Positions 34,501-43,800 of a DNA stretch of 64,000 bases are shown in pieces (the stretch's first letter is position 1; each line of letters begins with the position of its first letter). The stretch is from Euglena gracilis (Eukaryota > Euglenida > Euglenophyceae > Euglenales): NCBI GenBank assembly GCA_039621445.1, contig CP154956.1, forward strand, positions 69,309,649-69,373,648. The letters run 5' to 3'. Below the pieces are notes generated by a model. That model did not search any database and had not been told where the DNA came from. It was given only the letters and a program-made list of their open reading frames with translations. Made by a program: the position numbers and the translations under genes.

Positions 34501-36731
34501 CCGGCAACTGTGCCGTGGTGCTGCTTCCCAACACCTACTACTGGCTCCGGGACGGAACAATCGGTCGGTACAAAACCAAAACCACCCGCGCCCTCGGCAA
34601 CGGCCAGATGGGCGTACTGACGGTTCCTCTACCACTACTGCACCCGCATCCTCGCCTGGGACCCCACCACCGTGCAGCTTCAACGGCCACTGCAAGCAGC
34701 TCCGCGTCAAGAATGTCGTGTGGGTCGCCATCCCAGACATCCACCACCTGCTCAAGCTACACACCCTCCTCCACCCATGCGAACCCACGCCCGCCGCCAG
34801 TCCGATTTCGGGTCTACACCGAGGACCAGCTGGCCAAGGTCAAGCTGTCCCGCGTCTACGGCCGCGGTCCCTACTGGGACGGCTCAGAGTACTGCCACTA
34901 CGAGATGACCACCAGCGGCTGGAGCTACAGCTCGTTCCACCTGCAGCCCGTCTACAACATCGTCCTCGAGGACCAGGCCGTCCGCATGTTCGACCTCTGC
35001 CGACCCATCCCCCTGCACGCCCTCATCCAGGTCAACATCGACGCCGTGGAGTACCGCGTCCGCCCCAAGCACCAGCACGCGGAGTGGGTGCGCACCCTCG
35101 AGAACCACCGCCAGAACATGGATGGTGCCGACACTGCTGGACAAGATGCACATCTGGACAAGATGCAGACGTTGGGCAATTGGGTGAGCATATTTGATGT
35201 CAATAGTTCAACATAATGGGCCGATCACATGTTTGCTTGCTTTTGTTCTGCCGCTCAAGCTGAGCACACTTTCTCCCAACTTCGCCACATCCAGACAGAT
35301 GATCGTCTCAACACGACAAATTAAATTTTACATCAAGGCTTCTTGAAGTCATGGATGTGTGCCATTTAGGTTTTTCACGATGTCAATTATTTGTGAGAGT
35401 TTTAAACAAAAATTCCTGCTGCGGCATTCGGCAATGTTCTCTTCATTCCGATCGAATTCAACTTCCCACAAGATTTGTTTTATTTGTTTTTTTTTGAAAC
35501 GATTCAAAATAGAACCCCCCCCCCCAGTTTCTTTTGTGGATTCCAGTTGGAATTTATCCAATGTTCGGAAAAAGAAGCTTATTCCCAAAGCCTTGCATTT
35601 GCATATTGTAATCAAAAACACTTTGACCCCTTTAATCCCTGAGCACTCATTCCAAACGGACCTCCTTGGATGCGTTCGCTTGATTTGTTGCTCACAACTA
35701 CTTTCACGTTGCATGAATGATCAAATGTATTGTTGGTATGAAAGGATTTTAAGACAATTTTACCCCCCCACCTATAGGAAAAAATGGCCGAAAATGGCCG
35801 AAAATGGCCGAAAATGGCAAAAATCGGAGGGTCAACTATAGGTGCTTGCCACTCACCAAACAGCAAACTGGGCCAGAAGCGAAGTTAGCGCCGGCCATAA
35901 ACAGACAAGAAGCCTTAGTGCAACTAAGGGGGCAGGGGGGTATTTGGCACCGGCTCAAGCGCGGCACAGGGGGCGGAGGCACAATATATTTGCCCAAAAA
36001 AATTCCCAGGAGTGGCCTGAAACATTCCGACTGGGCGGACTGCATCATTCTTGCAGGGTGGAGGGGCTGATTGGTTGTCAACTCCAGATCTCCCGATTGA
36101 CCCGATACTGCCTGATATAGAAAGAATATTGTTGAGGCTTCAGAGAGTTGAAATCAGGGATTACAAATCCCCAAGCCCAAGACTTCTGGGATTTCCCCCC
36201 ACAGCTTAGGCTTCTCCATCCCTCCAAATATGACACCCAGAATAAGGGGAGACCCTGGGGAGGCTTGTCCCCCTCTTCCCGGTCGGGCGCGAGGACGACG
36301 CCGGCGCAGCGGGACGACGACGGGGGCCCGCGGTACCTGCTGCTGCAGTGCGTCCTCAACGAGGTCCTGGGCCACCGCCACGCCTCCATGAAGGAGGTGA
36401 AGGAGCGCCCCGCCACCTTCATCACGTACTTCACCGACATGGCGAGGGCTACAGCAGCCCCCTCTCCCCATCTCATGCAATCATGTGGCCCTAGCCACAT
36501 GGGTTTTCCGCTGGTTGTTCTGCTGCCATAAAATCCAAGGTTGAGGGAGCACCATTTGCCACGGAGGGGTGGTGGGCCGTTCCGTAGTGCGTGGCCCTCG
36601 GGGCGCTCGGGGCTGCGGAGCAGACGGCGGCGGCAGAGGCGAAGCACCTTGCGACGTGTGACAAGGCCCGCTCCAGCGAGGGGAAGGCGACCTTCTCCGT
36701 GTGGTCGAAGGAGCGGGCGGGCCCCACCTGA
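28930..36731 (+). CDS. Helical-repeat (ARM/HEAT-like) protein, spliced, with stop
   Basis: Likely exons are about 28930-29092 (FLSLVGEAEDRARG), about 29194-29390 (LRLGATQLQDLLANAA), 30454-30592 (VLGGIAISGLKAASPAFIQF), 30832-about 31001 (LPEHVELSLQLLTRLVP), about 32167-32344 (ITAACMCATACDTALPLLEA, then LIFAGLPHAVVRILQG), 32831-about 32887 (MALHLFMACTQSLTVLKRF), about 33091-33249 (ALATCVTVLSRLPRITARAL), about 36290-36452 (YLLLQCVLNEVLGHRHASM) and 36588-36731 (VALGALGAAEQTAAAEAKHL, ending TFSVWSKERAGPT and TGA). Pairs of amphipathic Leu/Ala-rich helices are typical of ARM/HEAT scaffolds, which bind other proteins; no specific family is recognised. Some phases do not match, so at least one small exon is probably missed or two genes are present. 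It is likely continuous with the upstream CCHC-knuckle exons, which is inference. Confidence 0.55.
30999..31550. repeat. (CTC)n trinucleotide tract, ~550 bp
   Basis: A very long CTC/CCT array with a few CCG, CTCCGC and C-run interruptions. It begins right after the coding helix LADRFGASL, so the donor of that exon lies at or inside the tract. Long Leu, Pro, Ser, Glu and Arg homopolymers readable in all frames are artefacts. Confidence 0.96.
33552..33880. repeat. AAAATGGCCG arrays
   Basis: Tandem units of AAAATGGCCG are found at 33552-33660 and 33740-33880, interrupted by unique sequence that includes AGCACCTATAG at 33727-33737. A smaller array lies at 35779-35821 on the far side of the transposase-like remnant, next to the reverse complement CTATAGGTGCT (35836-35846). 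The arrays therefore flank a ~2.1 kb insertion. Confidence 0.85.
34090..34410. repeat. Dispersed AT-rich repeat, copy 1
   Basis: The segment GCGATGCTGGCATTTTTTTT...GAAGAATTAAACCCATTTTT... is found again at about 40150-40440 in the same orientation, with similar spacing of GGCTAATTTGGGTCAATATGA and TTTTGTGCCATTTTGG-type blocks. Copy 2 lies inside the small TA-flanked element at 39895-40603. Confidence 0.8.
34480..35324 (+). pseudogene. Degraded transposase-like coding remnant
   Basis: This is unspliced, codon-biased sequence whose best frame changes at least twice: readable segments NTYYWLRDGTIGRYKTK, then FLYHYCTRILAWDPTTVQ, then VKNVVWVAIPDIHHLLKL, then VYTEDQLAKVKLSRVYGRG. This implies small insertions or deletions. 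An in-frame TAA stands at 35214. Beyond it, in the same frame, AEHTFSQLRHIQTDDRLN ends at TAA 35324. That last piece resembles the C-terminal dimerisation motif of hAT-family transposases (A-E-R-x-F-S-x-L-x-x-I-x-T). The middle part does not look like hAT and is not recognised. It is flanked by AAAATGGCCG arrays. The call as a broken mobile-element gene is inference, from the frame breaks and the short C-terminal match. Confidence 0.5.
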
Positions 36732-37899
36732 CGATGACGGTTGAGATCCCAGGTGGACCCAGGTGTTTGGGGGCGAGGGGCAGGGGGCAAATGGCTTTTT
36801 TTTTTTTTTTTTTTTTTTTTTTTGCAATTTTTTTGGTTGTTCCTCTTGGTAATTCTCGATCTCTGCTGCGTTTTCTTTTTTGACTTGGAAAATTTATTTA
36901 TTTTTGGACCCAATCTTCCCCTGAGGTTGAACTTTTTTTATTTTTTTTTGTATTTTTGGACAATCAATTCCCATTTTCAGAGCAACATGTTCTTCTTTTG
37001 GGATATTTTGTCACACCCCGAATTACGTATGATTGAATTGAATTGCCATTTTCTTTGTGCTTATTTGAGTTCATTGTTTTTTTATGCTGATAAGCTTGTT
37101 TCAATTTTTTTTGTGTTTTTTGGGTGGTTTTGTTTTTTTGAGAGGCATTGTTTTGCCCCCCCCCCCTTGGGGAAGAATCCCACAAGACTGCAGGGCTGTT
37201 TTTCTCTGTATGACAACAGAAATCACAATTGCGCCTCCTTTGTTGATGCCATTACGGTTGGATGCCATTTCAATTGTCATTCCCCCATCCCCCCTTCCCT
37301 GTCAGAAGTGCCCCCCCCCCCATTGGGATCCCAAATGGGGGGAGTGGATTTTGAATCGAAGGGGTGGGGGCATACAATCACTTAGTCACTGGCTAAACCC
37401 GGGGGGGGGGGTGACTGTTTTTTTCGGAGTGATGGACTGGTTTTTGACCTGGAACCCCTCCCCGGGGTGGTGGGGGGCGTTGAATGTTTTTTTCGGAGAG
37501 GATGGACTGGTTTTGACCTGGACCCCCTCCCCGGGGGGGGGGTGGGGAGGGGGGTGGGGTTGGGGGGGGGGGGGGTTGGTTGGCAAAAAAAAAACTACTG
37601 AAGTCACCCGGCGCCAAAGGCACCGTTAAAATTTTTTGGCCTTTTTTTCATGTTTTTGGTCAAATTTCCTTTGGATTCCAGAGTGCCCCCCCCCGTCCGG
37701 GTGGGTAGTGACTGACTGGTTTTTCGTAGTGTGGAGTGACCCCCCTTCCCCCCGGGGGTCGGTAAAAAATGTATGTATGTATGCAAAAATTGTGTGGATG
37801 GGGGTAGGAATGAGATGGATGCAGCACAGCCTTCGCGGAAGACACCCGTCTGCCGGTGGGGGTGCCCCCCCCCCCCCGCAACACTGCCAGTTCAGGTGG
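36732..37899. other. Intergenic region with poly-T and G/C runs
   Basis: A T-run at 36796-36823, T-rich sequence to 37140, then repeated TTTTTCGGAGTGATGGACTGG / TTTTTCGGAGAGGATGGACTGG units at 37420 and 37490 with C/G runs. No exon was recognised. Confidence 0.5.
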
Positions 37900-40800
37900 A
37901 TGGTGAGCATCCCCGGCGTCCGGTGTGGGGCCCGGCGGCGGTGCCACCAGGAGCGGTTCATGGGGGAGGGGGGCTGCTTCTCGTCCATCAACGCCGCCAT
38001 CCGGCACGCCCAGCCATACCAGGAGGCCAGGGTGGCGCTGGCGGCCCCAGCCACACATGGCAGTCCCTGAAACCGTATGGGTGGTGGTGGGTGGGGACCC
38101 CCCTTCCTGTGTTTTGGGGGATTTTTTTTTTCAAGGGATTTTTAGGGTTTAGACCTTCCAGGTGATGGTCGACTCCCCCTCACCAGGCCTTCCAAAGCTG
38201 TTGAGGGGGGGGGGGAGGGGGCGAGGGAAGTGGCGGGGGCCCAGCTGGCCTTTTGCCCAGCCCAGAACCCGGCTTGTTTTTACCTCGGAAGCCCCCGCGG
38301 GGAGGGGGGCTGGTGGGTGGGTGGGGTCCAGGTTCCCACGCCAGAAGCCCCATGGGAGGCCGACAAGCTTTTGGGAAAGCCCCTAGCGGCCCGATTTTTT
38401 TACCTCCCCTCCCCCGGGTTCCTGTGCTGGGCTGGGTTGGTGGGGTCCCCCTGGGGTCTTTAAAGAAGCCAACCAAGACCCCCCCCCTCTCCTCAGGGGG
38501 CCACGGGGCGACGCCCTGCCGGAGATTGTGCTGACGGCGGGGCACTTCGAGGAGAACGTCGTCGTCACGGTGCCGGTCATCCTGCGCGGCACGCAGAACA
38601 GCGTCATCCAGTCCCCGACGGAGTCCATGCCAGGGCTGGCGGTGCAGTGCCGGGGACAGGGCCCCGCTGGCTGGGGTTGCCTTTCTGCCCCCCCCCCCCG
38701 GCACTGAATCCCCACTTCGGGGTCCACACCGGCCGCCCCCAGGGTCGGCCCATGGTTGTGTAGCGTCGCCCAGAGGCTGTCGAGTGGGTGGCGACCATGG
38801 GGCCCAGTGGACCGACCCTGAGTCGACTGTCGGCTGACCAGACCCCACAGGCTGTCATTGTTTCGCGTTTGCGAAATTTGGGTTGATGTGCGGACGTCTC
38901 TTCCCAACAATTCGCCAAACGTTCGTATTGTTGACGGATTCCCTGAAACTGCAACGACGAATGACGAGCACACGGAAGAGGGGGTTTGGGCTGAACAGCC
39001 TTCAGAAAGATCCGTGCAGGACCGGGAGAGGCGGAGGAAGCCTTCTTCCCATCGTTTGACCAACCTTTCGTCAGCGCGGCCCACCCCTTCTTTCCCTCCG
39101 TTGGGCTTTCGATGGTGGCCTCCTCAACGATGGCTCCTTGCCCCCCCCTCCGGGGCCCTGGCGCGGATGCGCTCATCATCGGCCTCACGGTGAAGTGCGC
39201 CAAGGGGGCCAACGCGGAGTCCGACCAGTCGCAGGCGGCGGCAGTGATGGAGGGCACGCCCACATTCCGGGCCTGCCTGCTGGAGAAGCTGCCCGGGGCT
39301 TGGCCGACGCGACCGCCCGCCCGCATCAGGAAGAGGGACTGTGTCGGGGGTCGGTTCCTCTGCTCTCAGGTTTCTGCCCGGATCCAAACCCCAACTCCAG
39401 ATGAACAAATGTTAACCCCACCCAGACCACCCCAATAGCGTACATGCGTGGGTGTGGTTTGGGGCCCTTTTAAAAAAGTTGCCTACAAAAGCAACTTGCA
39501 CAACAAAGGGTATTTGCACACACAGAGAGCACCTGCAAAACAAGGGATTTTGTAATTGAAGGGCCCTCCGAACAGTTGCATACAAAAGGGCATCGGCAAC
39601 AAATGCCGGTTGAAATTGGTTGATAATATATGTTTGTTGCTTGCAGTTTCATGGACCAACATATTTGAGGTGGTTCGAGGAGGGTCCCTCGAGCTTCCTG
39701 GAACGACCTCGAACGACATTCAAGGAGACCCTTGAGCCTCCTCGAACGTGCTCAAACGACGTTTGAGGAGGCTCTCGAGCATCCTCGAACGTCGTTGGGC
39801 ACGTTCGAGGAGGCTCCTCCTGGGGAGCATCCTCCTACCGTAACCCTGGCGGCCAACCTCTGTACATGATTTGGTCACGAAGTGCTTTCCTTTACCCCCC
39901 CCCCCTTGTCCAACGACCGGGCTTGCCCAACGACCACCCCCCCGGTCAGAGACGATCTTTTTGTATACGATCTTGGGGAAATGAGACTTGATAATGTTCT
40001 TGCTTTTGGTTTTGTTCTTTGCAGCTTCTCTTACTTCTGTGATGAACCACTACCCAGTGGGTTGTTGTGTTCTCAATCGTCGCTCGAATGGTGACGTTGC
40101 AGAAGGCGTCGTTGTGGGCAAGCACCTCTGATGATGCTGGGCGATGCTGGGCGATGCTGGCATTTTTTTTTGCATATTTTGAAGAATTAAACCCATTTTT
40201 TGGACATTTTCCCCACAAGTCTCCCTCTTGGGCATTTCGGGTTTAATTTGCTAATTTGGGACCATTTTGCCATTGATTTGGGCAAATGTTGGGCTAATTT
40301 GGGTCAATATGAACACTTTTACAGCATTTTTGGCCATTTTGTGCCATTTTGGTGATTTTGGGTATTTTTGGGTATTTTTGTGAATATTTTGTTGACATTG
40401 TTGGCATTTTTGGGCTATTTTAGATTGGCTATTGTCAGCCGCGAACCGCCAAAAATTTCCAGCGAGACGCGCCGGAAATTCCCCCCTCCCCTTGTCTAAC
40501 GACCACCCCCCCCTGGTCAGAGACAAACATTGACCATTTTAACGACCGCCCTCCTCCCCCCCCCGGTCAGAGACGAATCAGCGGTCGTTGGACAAGGGGG
40601 GGGTAATTTCGACGCCATCATGGGTCTTGTTGGTGGTCGGGCCTGACTCCGTAGGCCAATCGTCAAGGGCCTCTCCGACCCGGTGGTGGAGGAGTGTGCC
40701 ATCGAGCACCTCCAGGTGTGCGGCCGGGGCAGCGGGCGGTACCTCAGCAATGACATCGGTGGCCCCGGGGCATACTCCGTCCGTATCGACGTCGATAACG

Positions 40801-43800
40801 ATGTCTTCCCTGTGTTCTACCGCAACCAGGCGTCGCTATAGCCAGAGGGGACATCACCATTCGCAGGAATTTCTGGCCAACCAGCAGTTCCCGTCAGGAT
40901 TTTTCCTTCCGAGGCGAAAATGACCAAAAAAAAAATGGCCGAAAATGGGTTGAAAATGGGCTGCCTTTGCATAAACTTGCTGCTTTTTTTCTTGGGTTGT
41001 TCTGTAGTTTGGAGCTTTTTTTTAGACCCGGTTTGGCCACTGGTGGGTATAGTAGGGGGACCCTCCCCCTATGGGTTGGTCAGCCAGCAGCCCGTTTCCA
41101 GCAGCAAACAGTTTTCAGCCTCTGAGCAGGACCCCCCTTGGAGGTTGTCCTGCGACACCCTGACCGCAACAACTTCTTCTGCCGCGGCAAGTCTGGCGCC
41201 GTCCTCATCACGGGGCCCAACACCAGCTGCCCGGTGAGGCCCTGCCCCCGAACCTCCCACGCCTGCGTCCGGCAACACAGGTGTGTCCCCCACGTATGAC
41301 TTAGGCGGTGCGAATTGCCCAACCGATTTTTGCATTTTTTTTGCGTTTTTTTGGCTGTTTTGAAACCCCCCTAAAAGGGCACAAAATTTTGGGCTGAGAG
41401 GGGTGTGTGGCGGCTTTGGGCCAAAAATTTTTAAAGTGGTTTTGCGCGGTATTCCGCACAAAACCACTTTCGATTGCGTGTGAATTGTGTGATTTGGGGG
41501 TGTACCAGAACTGTTTGAAATGGCTGGAAAACACCGACTTTGAATGGGTGTGACATGGGGCTGTGTCTCAGTGGTTTATGTTAACAACAGTATTTGAAAA
41601 ACGAATGGATATTGCAAACGTACGCGGATAACCGCGCAAAACGAAACAAGAGGTGACAGACGACAGAGTTAAATGTTTAGGCGGTTATCCGCGTAGAATG
41701 AACGTGTACGCGGATTACCGCCTAAACGAGAAAACAAAGCATGGTACGCGGATTACCGCGTACAATAACACAAACAGTTGATGATTGGTAGGAGGCATGG
41801 GGGGGGGCATACCAGCTGTGAGGTCAGAGAAGTCAGGCGGGAAGCCGCCTGGCCGGGTTAAGGGTGGGCAGAAAAAGCAAAGCATTTTCACCACCATAAA
41901 ATCAGAATTTAAGAATAGGTACATTATTAAGTCAATATAAATGTCACAAAGCAAAGCATTTGTGGACGATGGGTGTGGAAGATGGAAACCACTCTAGAAA
42001 TGAAGCCTGCTGGTTTGTTTGCAAAGTTTTGCAACCCCACTTGTGACACCAGTCGCAGGGGTGAATCTTTGCAAAGGACATGGACGACAGACTTTGTTGC
42101 CAGGTTGCCAGGCAGTTTGCAACTGAATGGTGTCTGGCATGTTGTGGTGAGTTTGAGGGGTGGAGGTTTATGGAAACCAGGAAAGGAGATTGCACCAGCA
42201 GGGTTTGACCAAACGAGGAGAGACGGCCAGCCCTTAAACTTGGACACTCAGAGCAGAGGTGGTCAAAAAAACCGGACACACTTGTGCTGAGGGTGGTTAC
42301 ATGGATGGAAGCCAGATGCATCGGGCCAAACATCGACCCGGCCTTGGTTGAGAACAGACAACCTTCTGGTTTACCCCCCTTCCACACTGCTTCTGACGGT
42401 GGAGACCACCGTTGCCTCCTCCGGAGGCATGTTGTCAACCCCGAAGGAAGAAAAGCTAGAAAAAAAGAGGTGCTTTGGGCATTTTGTCTGAATTTAAGCA
42501 AAAACTGCGGCTTTTCAAAGGAAAAATGCTGCAAAACTCTTTCAAAAAACAATTAAAAAGGCCTTGATTTTTTCAGAACTTGGAGGACTCCTTCCCAAAA
42601 CCCCCCAAAATTTTTTGATTGCTGTCACCAGCTGCTGAAAAAGGCGTTTATCTGTCCGTATCTTGAATCACTTCTTCGTCAGCCTTCCCCAAACCCTGAT
42701 TTTGGGCCACCAAAACCGTTGGGTTCCAAGTGGAGGGCCCTGGGAGGAGCTTTTGTTCCTCCTGAGAAATCAACCTCAGCCGCCGGACCCCCTCCCCCCC
42801 CCCCGGGGTGGGGGTCCCCCCCGGAGGGGGGTGGGATATACTTTTCGGCGCCGCAGGCGCCGAAAAATTTCTATTTTTATCACTTTTCGCGATTTTTCGG
42901 CCATTTTTTGTGGGTCCCCCGGGACCCCCTCCCCCCCCCCCGGGGGGGCCCCCCCCAGGGGGGTGGGTGGGTGGGGGGGACCCCCCCCCGGGTCTTAAAA
43001 AAACCCCTGGTGCGGAGGTGGGTGGAACCGTGTCTGACGAAGGCATTGTGGCCATTTTAGAGTCTACAAGCACTTCGGCCATTGTAGGTGCTGTCGGCCC
43101 TTCGGCCACTGGAAGTTCTGTAAGTGCGTCAGGTTCCACTTCCCCGCAACAGTTGGTGTTGTCCTCGGTGCGATGGCAGGGAGATGCCTCCCATGCCCGC
43201 TCGTGTTCTGAACGCGAAGCGCAAGCACTGAGGATTCCACCAACCGTCTGCCTCCGTTTTTTTGTCCTGGAACAATCCATTGGCATGACGTTTGCCTGCA
43301 CCAGGTTTTTTCGGTGGCAGCTCCCATCCTCCCTGTGCTTTGACGGCTTCTTGTTATCTTGACAACCATCCAACTGCTGTTTCAGTGTCCCAAATGTGGT
43401 TGCAACCATATTCATTTCGGCTGGTTGAAAATTTGGGGGGGGTCCACCGGACTCAGGACAAAGCCGGTGGACCCCCTCCACCGGCTTTGTCACACCTGAG
43501 TCCATCGTAGGGGGTCACCGGCTTTGCCCTGAGTCCGGCGGGACTCAGGACCCCCCGACTTAATGGAAAACGTGTCATTGCCACAAATGCCCTCATGGAA
43601 AACGTGTTCATCACCACGAATTTCAGGGCAGGCATTTGGCGGGCTGAACACGTTTTTTATACACAAATTGTGGCTGAGCCCAGATTTCAGCCTGAACACG
43701 TTGAGTGACTGACCGTGGTGCGGCCAGCACAGTCAAGGTGCCAAAATTCGTGGCACAAATCGCGATCCATTGGGCGAAGCAAGCCTCGCTTGCCCAAAGG

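Larger units (their letters stand above)
37900..41233 (+). other. Beta-helix exons 1-5
   Basis: Exon 1 is 37900-38031 and exon 2 is 38497-38641. Exon 3, about 39163-39295, has ADALIIGLTVKCAKG and AAAVMEGTPTFRACLLEKL; its acceptor is not resolved. Exon 4 is 40655-40715 (PIVKGLSDPVVEECAIEHLQ) and exon 5 is 41144-41233 (RNNFFCRGKSGAVLITGPN). The ATG at 37900 may be internal, as an acceptor (TTCAG) precedes it by four bases. The intron after exon 5 is over 7 kb because it holds the 41.3-48.3 kb element. Confidence 0.7.

Noticed and set aside
34800-35110. DNA polymerase B or other viral replication protein in the middle of the remnant
   Set aside because: No diagnostic catalytic motif could be seen; the impression rests on a loose hydrophobic pattern only.
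34338-35216. 292-codon intact protein
   Set aside because: The first part is AT-rich repeat sequence and the better frame shifts within the region, so it is treated as a broken remnant.
42648-43505. 285-codon minus-strand frame inside the 7 kb element
   Set aside because: Its 3' half reads through C/G homopolymers as poly-Pro/Gly, and no domain pattern was seen in the rest. It could be chance, so it is not listed as a gene.
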